Shown: positions 21,140 to 32,790 of the stretch, piece after piece
Position numbering within the stretch: the stretch's first letter is position 1
How the letters are laid out: the number at the start of each line of letters is the position of its first letter
Source: Erodium maritimum
Taxonomy: Eukaryota; Streptophyta; Magnoliopsida; Geraniales; Geraniaceae
Direction: 5' to 3'
Length of the DNA: 64,000 nt
NCBI GenBank assembly: GCA_963921825.1
Contig: OY997588.1
Coordinates: 134,881,203-134,945,202, forward strand
Position numbers and translations under genes: made by a program
Notes under the pieces: model-generated
The model's database searches: none
Seen by the model: the letters and a program-made list of their open reading frames with translations, nothing else
What the model was told of the DNA's origin: nothing

Positions 21140-24100
21140 AATAATTAAGCTAACATGAGAAGAAACCCTCTTATCACTTGTCTCACAGTTCCAAACAATT
21201 ACAACCAATCGCCTCCTTTTGTGGCAGCACCAATAAAAAAAATCATGAGCATTCAAGTAATTAACATGCTTCACATGCATTCTGTTAGGTTAAGTTAATT
21301 TAGATAAGTGCAAAGTGGCCGCTCTCCAAACACCTCTTTGAAGTACAGACTCACCCTTTCTAGGGTTCATCGCCGTCACGCCATCCGCCACCGGCGACCA
21401 TCGTCACCCCCGCTTTCTCTGGCACCCTCGTCGCACCATCGGCGCCCCACTCTCGTTGTCCCACTCCATGCTAAACCGCCACCGCTTCCTGCTTTCAGAG
21501 ATCACCTTTGATCTCCTTCGGTAGGGCTGCGATTCACCTCCCCTGATCCCGGTTTCACCGTCCATACCGGGCGCAGACGTCCACCGTCCTTTACCTTGAT
21601 GTTGTCGACTCCGCCGTCTTCATCGCACCGCGGCCACTGGATCCATCGCCTCTCGGGGATCTTGACTGCTTCAACCCGTTTCTTTCGGAGCCGGGTCCCC
21701 CTCTCTCCGGGAAGCCGAGGAAGACTCCGACCACTGGTATCCTTCAGCCACCAGGACCGCCGATAGGTACCGTTGTTACTTCTGTTTCTAGGGTTCCTAT
21801 TTTTGTGTTGCAATGCCGACTCTATTGGCCTGTAATTGTCGAGGGCTTGGCACGGATCATAATCGTCGCCAATTGAAGGACCTAGTAGGTAGGCACAAAC
21901 CTGACATCTTATTTTTGACTGAAACCCGGAACGTGTATTCTCGTAATTCGAGGTCCCGTCTTGCTGTCATGCGAAGAACGTTAGGATTTCATGGTGGTAC
22001 AAGTATTCCGGGTATCGTCCCACAGGCCCCTACGGGCCCCCGTCCCCCGACAAATAAAGGGGGGATCATGATGCTTTGGGTTGAGAAATGTACGGTCACG
22101 GACCTGTCCATGCAGCAATCTCATATTGACACGTTCGTTCAGTTTGGGCAGGAGGCACCTTTTCGCTTCACAGGTATATACGGGGAGCCAGTATGGGAGA
22201 ATCGTCATTTGACTTGGTCCAATCTGAGGCACCTTGCCACAATTTTGGCGCCGGTGGAGTGGATCCTACTGGGGGACTTCAATGGAATCCTACGCCCATC
22301 AGAAAAACGAGGTGGGGGGCGTACCCATTAGCCCTTATGCAAGTTTTTCAGCAGGCCACCTCTGATATTGGGGTGGAAGAGGTGCCTTTACAAGGGTACC
22401 AATTCACGTGGGCCCGGGGTCAGAACGCTGAGTCATAGGTGGAATGTCAGATGGACAGGGCCTTTATCTCTCCGCAGGCTCGGGCTCGATTCAGGGATGT
22501 ATCACTACAGAATTTGGGGGTCTCGACATCGGATCACAAACCCATCATGCTCCAGCTCCAGAAGGATCCGGTGGAACGCCGACCTCGTCAATTCCGCTTT
22601 GAGAACATGTGGCTCGATCATCCCGAATGCGGTACGCTGGTCCAATCAGAGTAGGGTCAGCCGGGGGACCGTCACATCAAGCACCATATCAAGGACATTG
22701 GACTTTCACTGGATGACTGGGGCTAGACAATTTTCCGGGACAATATTAATCAGATCAGACGCCTGTAGAGGATACTAGCCGAGCTGAACGGCCGAACCGA
22801 TAGACAGGGTATCAAGCGGAGATTGGCGATCCAGAAACAGTACAACAGGGCCCTGGCAACTCAAGAACAATTCTGGCGCCAAAGGGCGAAACAACACTGG
22901 CTTAGGGAGGGGGACCGTAACACAAAGTTCTTTCAGAGATCGTCTACGAAAAGGCAGGCTAAAAACAAGCTGAAGTCTCTGATCAATGAGGCAGGGGTGG
23001 AAGTGCAATGGAATATGGCAATGAGTGAAATACTCCATTCGTATTTTGCTAATATTTTCACGGCAGGCGATTTTGAAGACTATGACCTTCCCATGACTGT
23101 TCCGAGTATGATCACGTCGGCGCGGAACATTCAGCTGACCAAGAGAGTAACGAACATGGAAGTGCGACATGCAGTGTTCCAAATGGGACCGTCGAAATCT
23201 CCAGGCCCTGACGAACTGAACCCAAAATTCTTCCAACACTTCTGGGACACCCTATCCCCGGATGTCATAGAGTTTGTCCGTACTGCAGTGGCGACCTGTA
23301 CCATTGACCAAGACATCAACAAGACAACCCTGATCATGATCCCAAAGATCCCGGGGGCGAAGAAGATTGCAGAACTGAGACCGGTCGCCTTGTATAATGT
23401 GATCTTTAGAATTCTGTCTAAAGTCCTGGCGAACCGGATCAAACCACTCCTGGACCCGATAATTTCCACAAATCAGGGGGCTTTTGTACCGGGCAGACAT
23501 ATCCAGGACGATGTCATTATCTCTTATGAGATAATCCATACTCTCAGGCGCAGAACACAAGGGCAACGAGGATTTATGGCTTTAAAACTTGATATGAGCA
23601 AGGTCTACGATAGGGTGGAGTGGTCCTTCTTACTATCCATGATGGGAGCATTTGGGTTCGATATGGGGTGGCGAGCTATGTTGCTTGCCTGTATGCGATC
23701 AATTGAATATACGGTGAGCTCTGATGGGAAACATACGACACCATTCACAGCAGGACATGGGTATTCGGCAAGGCGACCCTCTATATCCGTATCTATTTCT
23801 GTTCTGTATGGAGGGCTTGTCTCGGATGCTTAGCCAGGCAGAGAGGGCAAGACAGATTCATGGAGTCTCAGTGGCTAGAGGGGCTCCGCTGGTCTCCCAT
23901 ATTTTCTTTGCGAATGACTGTTATATCTTCTACAGGGCGGACCGAGAGGAGACAACCCAATTGAGCAGCATACTCAAAACTTTTGGTCGTCTTTCGGGTC
24001 AGGTCATTAATAAAGGTAAATCGTCCATCTTCTTCAGTATTAATACAACACCGGCCAACAGATCGGCCTGTTGTGACATACTAGGGATTCAGGAAATTTC

Positions 24101-24614
24101 TGGTCCGACTAAGTACCTGGGAGTTCCCACCATGTTGGGCCGTAAAAAATGCCAGAGCCTTCAATTTCCGTGTGACTGGATTGTGGCCAAAATTGGAACA
24201 TGGGATGGGCAGATGTTGTCGGTAGGGGGGAAGGAGGTGATGATCAAATCAGTTCTTCAAGCCATGCCAATCTACGCGATAAGTGTGTTCATGTTCCCAA
24301 GGGAATCTATCAACAAGATCCATGTCACGCCCCAAATCCGATTCTTGCCCGGACTCGAGGCATGACTAGTAATAAATGATTTAAGAGGTAACAATTCAAC
24401 AATAAGTTCCTGAAAACTCCAATAAGAAACTCAAATCCACAAAATTCAGTTTAAAACATAAATAACCCTCCAGGGGTGTTATAATAATCCTCCACAAAAT
24501 CTATTCCAAACAAAAAGAAATAAAAGCGAAGTCTCTACAAACACCCACACCGAGAATCTCCCGAGCCTCTACTCCTCAATCAAGCCTGTAAACACAACAA
24601 TGAACTCACAGGGG

Positions 24615-24628
24615 TGAGCTTACGCTCA
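24615..24628. other. Conserved hairpin of the LTR family (element 1)
   Basis: TGAGCTTACGCTCA is a 5-bp stem with a 4-base loop. It lies 292 bases from the element's left end and sits in a conserved block GGGGTGAGC...GCTCAGTAGG. The same block occurs at equivalent positions in elements 2 and 3. Confidence 0.75.
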
Positions 24629-25865
24629 GTAGGGAAAACACATAACAAGGTGAACCTTAAACTCCATAAATCAACAGCAAAGTCAACAAGATAGCTCATA
24701 ACAAATACGGGTAAAAGGTAAACCAGCCAATGTCGTGGTACATGAAGTCTCCACCCTCCGATCCACATATGATGTGTCCTCTCGGATTTTCCCTCAAATC
24801 CAGAGGAGACGCATAACATTGAGGCGACCGGAAACAACCCTTCGGGGCGCTTAACATCGGGATTCTCAGAAACGTCTCCAAAGGGTTTTATGTCCTCGGG
24901 AACCAAGGTATTACTCCCATAGGAAGCATACACTTGGACAATTCAATAATAATCAGTTAATAATTGAATAACGCACTCAACCGAAACACGAAATAATCCA
25001 ATCCCAACAACCACCAATTCATTGCCACACAGAGCTCACGCATCACCAATTCACCACAACACACAGTACACGAATCACATAATCATAGTACACCAATCAC
25101 ACAATTCCAACTTAGCGTTCACTTACCAGTCTAGAACCAACGGGGCATCGATCACCTGATTGCACCGCGTGGTACAACCAGTCATACTCGATGCTCCAAG
25201 CAACCATTTAAGTAAATCAAGTAATCATTCAAATACATTCAATAGTCAAGTGGGAGTTTAATCAACCAATCATAAAACCCTTAAACGAGCATTCACACAT
25301 GCAATTCAACTAGTTCCGTTAGACTCTTTAGCCTATCCACTAACAACCAACAACCAAGCATGCGATCCTAACATGCAACTAATCCGAGGGCTTTGCCAAG
25401 GCTCCTCTACCAGACAAAAAATTCCCAAGTATTGAAAGCGAGTTACACTAGTAATTGGCATCCTATTCATTCACCACTAGACCATTCCGGTTATTAGTAA
25501 TTGAAAGACAACTATTCTAGTTATTCGCATCCTATAGGCATATCTAGGACCTTTCCAATTTTATTAGCCTAACATGCATACTAGGCATCGTAAACGAGGG
25601 GTTAAGGCTTTCCCTACCTCAAGGTCTTCCTCTCAACACTTTGATGAAGCCCGGTGGTCACCACTCCGTTCTTCACTCGGGTCCCGGCGTGGTCTTTGCT
25701 CCTCTAGCTCGATCCCCAACGTCTTGGACACAAAGAAATGTTAATTAGACTCCACTTAAACAGCAAGTAAGACCCCCAAAGCCCCTCCAAAGTTCAGCTC
25801 AAAACCAAGGTCAACCAAGGTGAAAAACCCTCGACGAAACCCCCACCCTGGTCTGCCACGGACCT

Positions 25866-25986
25866 GGTCACGGATCCGTGAGGCCAACCATCACGGTTAC
25901 CATCACGGAGCCGTGACGAGTGCCGTCACGGACTCCCTCACGGAGCCGTGACGTCTTCCGTCACGGGATCCGTCACGGATCCGTGG
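25866..25986. repeat. Palindromic CACGGATCCGTG-type array in LTR element 1
   Basis: Several variants of CACGGA(T/G)CCGTGACG occur in about 120 bp. Each unit is self-complementary. The other two family members carry different arrays. Confidence 0.8.
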
Positions 25987-26576
25987 CGCACCAGGGCAGT
26001 TTCGCCCTTCTTCAACCTCCAGCTCCTTTTCTCTGAAAAACCACCTTCAAACCCCAAATTTTACCCCTTCCAACTCCCAAAACAGTCCAAATCCTTCAAT
26101 ACTCCTCTACCCATGGTAGGAATCAACACACAAACAACTTTCCAATGATTCATCAAATCAAAACCAACTTAAAAGCTCCAACAAACTAAAGATTTCTCAA
26201 CAAAAACCCAACCAAGCTTCTCATCAACAACATCTCCCACCATTTCTACTCAAACCCAACAACCTCTAGCAATTTCACCCAAAACCCATGAAAAGAGATG
26301 AAGAGAAATGAGGATTAGAGAGTTCCATTACCTCTAGAAGATGGAGATGAAGAAGATGGTAGAAATTCTGAGGAAGGATGGCTAAAGGAAGGCTTCAAGT
26401 GGCCTCTTCTTCCTTGATTCTTCTTCAAAGCTCCATGGGAGCTCTTCTCTCTTGCTCCTACTCCAATTTTTGGCTACACCCAAAAGAATGAGTTGAATTT
26501 GCTTTTCCAATCTCATATAATACCTAGATGTGTCAAATGACCAAAAGCCCTTGAGCTAGAATCCCTTGTAGAAGCT

Positions 26577-26578
<2 letters not shown>

Positions 26579-26607
<29 letters not shown>
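26579..26607. repeat. Poly-G tract (29 G)
   Basis: This is an uninterrupted run of 29 G inside LTR element 1, the longest of three G tracts in the window. Its true length is uncertain. Confidence 0.9.
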
Positions 26608-28659
26608 TAAAAGGGTCTAAGACTACTCCCTTTTCTCTCTTTCAACCAAAAAGGGACAAGTGTCCACATAGGTTATTTATTTTTCCAAAATAAATTCCAG
26701 CACAATAAAATAATGCTTTTAGTCGATAAAAAGTCTCGTTTTGACCAAAATTGACTTTCTCCAACAATATACTCAAACGAAAGGAATTTCTCCCCTTAAG
26801 CCAACCGTGATGATGGCTAATTCGTTCGGATTCCGGAAAAGTCCTGAGTGACTTCTTGAGTCATCGGTTGACTTTCCGGTAGCAAGTCAAACTTGCTTGA
26901 AAAGCCGCCGGTTCGACCGGGAGCGGGTCTTACAATCCATGTCGCACTAACTCGGTACTGGTTGGTAGGTACTCCCAGAGGCACGCGACTGATTATTTGG
27001 CAGGACTGGGCGAAACTGTGTAGGCCGAAGGAGGATGGAGGGATGGGATTCAAAGACATGCGTGACATGAATATTGCAATGCTGGCAAAAATGGGATGGA
27101 AGCTGGTTTCTCAACCCGACTGTTTGGTTGCCCGTATTCTTAAGGCACGCTATTACCCAAAGACCGATTTCCTGTCGGCGGATGGAGGGAATGGACCTAG
27201 TCAGATCTGGTCGGGTCTTCGAGGTACCCAGGAACTGCTCCGAGGGGGTTTGATCCGAACCATTGGGGATGGATGCTCTACTATGGTTGAGGGATCTCCA
27301 TGGCTCATGGGGAACAACCCGGTCATTCCAATACACACCTACATCACTCCGGCCCCTAATGGTGTCGGATCTTGCCACTGCGGATCATGAATGGGACGTA
27401 CAGAAACTACATGCAAACCTTCCTCCGTCCTTTGTTGAGGATGTTCTCCAGGTGCCCCCGCCTCTTCCCCGTCACACAGATAAATGGTCGTGTAAGTTCA
27501 ATATCCGAGGGGAGTACTCAGTCAAAGAGGGTTACAGGGCGTTATCCAGAGAGAACGGTCGCTGGCACGTTTCGACTGGGACAACTGTATGGAAAAGAAT
27601 ATGGGACCATGACATTCAGCCATGCATCAAGGTATTTATTTGGCGAGCTATTTCGGGTACCCTACAGGTAGCAATGAACCTCCGCACTAAGTTTGTCCCA
27701 ATCCCGGACACTTGTCCAATGTGCCAATCCGGCCAGGAATCTACAGATCATTTTTTACTTTCCTGCCCTTTTGCAAGATCGGTCTGGGACAGTGCAGGAT
27801 TACCCATCCCTGTTATTTCAGCATCCTCCCTGCATGATTGGCTTTCGGCCCTATTCCTACTGCCAGATTCCCTGACCCGGAGCAAAGCGTGTCTCTTCCT
27901 GTGGGGGATATGGAAAGCAAGAAATGTTATGGTCTGGGACCAGGCTACCTCCACCCCACAGGAGCTGGTTGCCACGGTCCTCAATAATCAGCATAGCTGG
28001 TCAGAAGCACAGAATGGTCGTCCGAAGCCCACTATTATTCCCCAACACAGGCAAACTAAATGGAAACCACCCCCACCTACTTGGTCCCTAATCAATGTTG
28101 ATGGAGCGACTTTTGCGGACTCGGGGCAGTTTGGCTGGAGTTGGATATGTCGCACGGACACGGGAGGGGTTCGGGAAGCACGGAACGGCTGTGGAAGTGG
28201 TTCTCTTAACTCTGAATATTCGGAGGCAATGGCGATTTGGCAGGCCCTGGAATGGATCCAAGCATCGCAATCCTCCAGGTTCATCATACAGAGCGACGCC
28301 CAGTACTTGGTGCACCTGATTCAAGGCACACACCAGGTCTTCTCCCCTTTGGGGCGGTTGGTAGACGACTGCAGGTCCCTGTTAGCTACTCTCGAGGATG
28401 TCAAACTCGAGTATATATCTAGGTCAGCGAACGACGCAGCCCACTGGTTAGCCCGGGAAGCCCGTTCTTCGCATGTCCTTTCGTGGTCCGGATTTACAAT
28501 TCCGGATGCTTTTATGTCTATTTTACAACAGTTCAAATAATAAAATTCACATCTTGTTTAAAAAAAACATGCTTCACATGCCTATTCTCTTCAGCATGTT
28601 ACATATATGAGGATGCAATTACACAGCTTAAAAATGAAACAATCAACAACTGAACATAA

Positions 28660-30021
28660 TTCGTTCTCTCTCTAAAAACCAAGCCGCTCTGCCTTCTCTC
28701 TACTTCTTCCCCTAACCTCACCGTGCCCTCTCCTCCGCCGGTGACCTCGAGTCCTTCTGACCGAGGCGTCACCGGCGGTGGCCTCTCTCTTCCTCTTTCC
28801 TTCGACGTTTTTCGTCTTTCCCCTTCGTTTCCCCTTCGCTCCGACCCAGATTTACACCTTTTTCCCTCAGATCTACAGGCCTGGACCTCCTCACCCTTGT
28901 CGCCCCGCCGTCCTTGACTGGTAGGCGTTGATTCGGGTGTTGGCCCGCTTCGTTTCGGCGGCAAGGAGTGGATCTACCCACCGGAAACGGTGATGTCCTT
29001 CGTCGAGGCTCCGGTGTCCTTCAGATCTAGGGTTTTTGGTGCTGGATCTGTGGTTGCTCTCTCCTCGTCACCGCTGGTGGCTTTTGCGGTCTTGGTCGTG
29101 GAAGTTCTCGTTTGGGTACCCTTCTTCTCACCTATGCCTCTCGGGTCCTTCACCGTTTCCTCGTCTTCGCTCATTTTTCAACCCCATCTCCTTCATCGTT
29201 GCTTGACCGGGGTGTGGCTCAGATCTATATGTGGGAGCTCCTTCCTCACCTTTTTGGGGTGAAGTGGAGCGTAGATCTGAGTCACTTCGTTGTCTCCTTC
29301 TCCTGTTTCTCTTGTCGTCTTCTTTACCTCCTTGTCCTCCTTGGGCCTCCGATTGTTTCCTCGGTGTGGGGACTCGCCGATGTGTTTCCGGCGAGCGTTT
29401 TGGTCTTTTGACCTGGTTTCGGAGTTCTGAGGGCTGGCTTTGGCGTTTTTGGAGTGCGAGGATTCAGATCTTTGGTTGGGCGCGTACTCGGCTTGTGACC
29501 CGCGTGAGATCTCTGCTCCTGCTACTATGGTGGTGTCGCCTCTCCCTCTGTGGTCGTCGTTTGGTGCTGGCCAGCGGTGAGAGTGGATTTATTCTGTTCG
29601 GAGGCGACAGAGTCGGGATCTACACTTTGGGTCGGGAAGGGCTGACTCAAGACAGCTTCTTTGGAGGCCTTTGGGAGTACTCTTCACTGCTGGCGTTAGG
29701 AGGTTTTGGTAAGGTCTTTAGATGTTTTTAGGTTGTGGTGTTCTTCTGTTTTTTGTAGTTCTCTTTTGGTTTACTTGTTTTTAGTTTGCTTTAAGGGTGT
29801 TAAATCTACTTAGGAGAGAGTCCTACCCCTGCGTGGGTTCCTGTTGTGCTTTCAATTAACTTTTCTGGGTTCTAAGACCTTAGTTCACCCATTTTACTGG
29901 GTTGTCTGTTATGAGGTACCAGTGTGTATTCTCAGGTTGTAATGGAGGGAGCTTCCCTTGGGACTGTTTTCGGTTTGAAAACTTTCCTCTTCAATAAAAC
30001 CTTTGCTGATAAATAAAAAAA
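28660..30021 (+). mobile_element. GC-rich retroposon with A tail and imperfect 15-bp TSD
   Basis: The flanks AACAACTGAACATAA (28645-28659) and AACAACTAAACGTAA (30022-30036) match at 13 of 15 positions. The 3' end has CAATAAAACC, then GCTGATAAAT and a run of A. The 5' part is CT- and GC-rich (CCTAACC, CGCCGGTGACC), like the leaders of L1-type elements. Open frames exist (for example 29231-29731) but show no known domain, endonuclease or reverse transcriptase. It is a non-autonomous retroposon copied in trans. A retroposed non-coding transcript is also possible. Confidence 0.75.
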
Positions 30022-30036
30022 AACAACTAAACGTAA

Positions 30037-30720
30037 CTTACCCATTGCTACTGAATAGCAAAAATTATCTATAGTTGGATTATGGTTCATTACGTGTATT
30101 GTTCTTCTCATCAGAAAATTCTATATACTGATCAACTAAACATGATGGAACATATTGAATTTAAATAACTTCATTCATCACATAAACAATATATTTTTCA
30201 TAAATTAGTAATCCAAAACACTTTTCTCCAAATATAGCTACAGATCCCATGATCCACTTGTAGATTGTGATCTCTGAACCAAAGTTTTGTGTATTTCTTT
30301 GTATCTACAATAATGTATTTTGTTATCCTATTTTAATATGTTAGTGATTCATCCTTTCCTTCTTGTTTCATCGTTCTGTTTTTGTTCCGTTTACTATTCA
30401 TCCTTTTGTTCTGCCAGTATGTGTGATGGGAAAAAAATCTTTATGTTTTTATTTGACGTAAGTGAGAGTAAAGAACACAAAATATGGGAGCAAATCTAAG
30501 GCAACTAAGATCCCTTTAAAACTGAAATTTGGGTTCGTACTCCAAAAATCCAAGAGCTGCTAATTCCTTATACATTTTAGATTAATAACACTGATGAAAA
30601 AAAATGATTGGATCTTCTTCTTCAATATTCAGCCAAAACCCAATAAAATATAGGAAGCTTTTGGTTCTTGTAATAATTTATATACTGAAGTATAAAAGGC
30701 TCATATTTGACATCGAAAGA
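30037..30720. other. AT-rich spacer, no gene seen
   Basis: No domain, start or splice pattern supports a gene here. Confidence 0.4.
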
Positions 30721-30738
30721 AGTCATTAGGAGTGACTG

Positions 30739-31129
30739 TTGGAGGTTACCTCTTCAACAGATTTTGGGGGAGTAAATACAGATGCAGAAACTTCACTTGA
30801 TTCAGAAGTCATTAATTTGGTTCAGTATGCCGAAGTTGGTTCAAGATGTCAAGAAGACTTGCACGATTCTCTTTTGACCTCCAAAAGTATTTCTGATTTT
30901 GAGAATGTGAACTGTAAAAGAGGAGACTATATATCAGAAGATGGGTCACCTTGCCAAGAAGACAAAAATACATCTGTCAAACACATGTGAATGCAGATTA
31001 AGAGTGGACAATGGTGTTGACTCTAGGGAGACATTAACCTCATTCAATACTTTTTATGCTTCAACCAACTCATCTAGCGTCAAGGAATGTTCAACAGAAC
31101 CATTGCATGTCAACAGAGACACGAGTTAA
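30739..31129 (+). pseudogene. Hypothetical coding fragment of unknown family
   Basis: Two overlapping open frames, 30739-30990 and 30941-31129, read as acidic, serine-rich, low-repeat protein (EVTSSTDFGG..., then VDSRETLTSFN...). The composition looks more like a disordered exon of a host gene than a transposon. No domain is recognisable and the two frames would need a frameshift to join. It could be a relic exon or chance. Confidence 0.25.
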
Positions 31130-31456
31130 GGATTCTAAAAACATTTTAAAAGTTGAAAGTGATAAGGAAGATAAGACACCTCGCAGTCTAGATGTTGGTT
31201 TTTGGTTACCATAATCATTGGATTCTAAATATTTGCTTCCTTCCACCAAGACTAAGGGACACAATATTTTTTATTATTATAAAAAGCTCATAGTTTCATG
31301 GATAGGATCATATCATTTTTCATAGAGCTTGGAAATAAATAGATGTAATACAAATTTGAATTGTACACACAAACACAAAAATGGCATTAGCATAACACAT
31401 ACTCACAATTATATACCACCAAATATCGAACACACAAAACAAATTAAATTGCCCAC

Positions 31457-31538
31457 CTTTAATTGACTCTCTTCCACATACTCTACAAGTATCCCCAGAT
31501 ACCGTAAATGCCCCGTCAATGTTTGACTCCCAACATAC
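31457..31538 (-). other. Possible orphan exon
   Basis: On the minus strand a strong acceptor (TTCTTTTTCTTTCAG) precedes 82 bp of open sequence that ends at a good donor (AAAG/GTGGGC). One frame contains CRVCGRES, a two-cysteine motif. I cannot name a family. Further minus-strand exon-like pieces lie at about 31720-31804 and 39049-39085, on either side of the large LTR insertion, so a disrupted gene is possible. Confidence 0.25.
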
Positions 31539-32123
31539 CTGAAAGAAAAAGAACAGGAATGAATTAACAAACCATGGTTACATTTTAGAGACAAAAAGCA
31601 TGGTGCTCAAACAAATTCAACTAAGAAACCACAAAAACTCGGAAACCTACAATCACAAGAGCAAAATGTGAAATAAAAATGTACAACCCAACATATGCAA
31701 ATTTGAATGCAATTAAGACACATCATCTCATAGGCTTCCCCTTCCTTTCCCCTCTCATCATATTCAACTTCAATAGACCTGGATTCGACAGACACAAAAA
31801 GCTCCTGCAATCACTCACGATGAATATAGAAGCGATACTGTCACACCTCAAACCCGGCTTTGACCGGACTTGATACGTGAACTAGAAACAATAAATACAT
31901 AATAAACACTCAAATAAAATTTGAATAAATATCCTTGAAAACAGCATAAACCGAACCAACCAACGAGTCAGAATTGCAAAATGAAATAACAACATCATCT
32001 TTTTAAACAAACGGAAGAAGTAGGTCTCTACTAAGATGACTCCCAGACCCTCAGTAAGCTCCCGAGCCCTGAGACGTCTACTCAGCAAAGAAACCTGTAA
32101 AACAAAAGTAAACACGAAGGGGG

Positions 32124-32137
32124 TGAGCTTTCGCTCA
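32124..32137. other. Conserved hairpin of the LTR family (element 2)
   Basis: TGAGCTTTCGCTCA keeps the 5-bp stem while one loop base differs from elements 1 and 3. It lies 285 bases from the left end of the element. Confidence 0.75.
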
Positions 32138-32499
32138 GTAGGAAAAAGTAATATGATTAAGAGCACCCGCTTTAACAGTAAAACTGATTAATACAGGTAA
32201 CCTACAGAAATTAAATAAGAATTACTAGAATCAAAATAAAGTAGAAAATGTAACACTCAGGGGCATCAATACCGAGATAACAAGTACAACGAGGAACTAA
32301 TTGAATTAAAGAAGCACACAAATAGCGAAATGATAGATATCAAATCCGTAACCCTGATCCGTACACTGATCTGTACATCATATCAGATTGCCCCTCGGTC
32401 CAGATGAGACACATGCCGTCAGGACTTCCCGAAGCATTCCCTCAGAATGCGTATCGTCGGAGATCCCGGAAATGTCTCCAAAGGACCACCGTCATCGGG

Positions 32500-32790
32500 A
32501 CGAAACCCATAGTCAGAAACATATCGTATCGGAAACGCACATCGGCCTAGATATCTTCCCAGACTACCCCCTCGGGGTGAACAATCACACGCCATACCGG
32601 AAACGCACATCGGCCTAGACGTCTTCCCGAACTACCCCCTCGGGGTGACAGTCACACCATACCGGAAACGCACATCGGCCTAGATGTCTTCCCGGTAACG
32701 CACATCGGGGAGCATAGCCATATACCATACCGGAACCGCACATCGGCTTAGGTATCTTCCCGGATTACCCCATCGGGGTGCGCACACTCG
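32500..32790. repeat. Tandem array of about 65-bp units in LTR element 2
   Basis: Units contain ACCGGAAACGCACATCGGCC, TAGATGTCTTCCCG and CCCCTCGGGGTGA and recur about four times with indels. They are not CRISPR-like, because units are contiguous and diverged and there is no bacterial context. Confidence 0.85.

Larger units (their letters stand above)
24323..26934 (-). mobile_element. Solo-LTR-like element 1, 2612 bp, TSD ATCCA
   Basis: The plus-strand ends are TGTCACGCCCC and ...GTCTTACA (TG...CA), with an exact 5-bp duplication ATCCA at 24318-24322 and 26935-26939. Five-bp TSDs and TG/CA ends mark LTR-retrotransposon integration. Only one copy of the terminus is present, which fits a solo LTR. 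A TATA-like ATTATATGA on the minus strand at about 26515 suggests minus-strand transcription. The reading frame of the host LINE resumes directly after one TSD copy, so the insertion site is certain. Two relatives lie at 31839-39043 and 34307-37463. Confidence 0.88.
21813..28540 (+). pseudogene. LINE ORF2: endonuclease, reverse transcriptase, RNase H; inactivated
   Basis: From the ATG at 21813 the protein begins with an APE-type endonuclease (NCRGLG, TETRN, LLGDFNG at about 22270, SDHKP at about 22525). The reverse transcriptase follows (about 22820-27400), with the LDMSKVYDRVEW motif at about 23586, then a zf-RVT segment (WKRIW...CPMCQSG at about 27590-27730) and a C-terminal RNase H domain (INVDGA at about 28092, SDAQYLV at about 28290) ending at 28540. 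It is broken by an in-frame stop near 22438, several frameshifts (near 22320, 22655 and 23745) and the LTR insertion. At the catalytic YADD/FADD box it reads FANDC (about 23907), so the first of the paired aspartates is lost. Confidence 0.88.
21279..28565 (+). mobile_element. L1-type LINE with ORF2 only, 16-bp TSD, split by a solo-LTR-like element
   Basis: An exact 16-bp duplication, AACATGCTTCACATGC, lies at 21263-21278 and 28566-28581, and the 3' end has an AATAAA-type signal and an A run. Inside are about 530 bp of GC-rich leader and ORF2 with endonuclease, reverse transcriptase, zinc-binding region and RNase H, but no ORF1. A 2612-bp LTR-type element (24323-26934) interrupts the RT region. 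Without it the LINE is about 4.67 kb. Confidence 0.92.
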
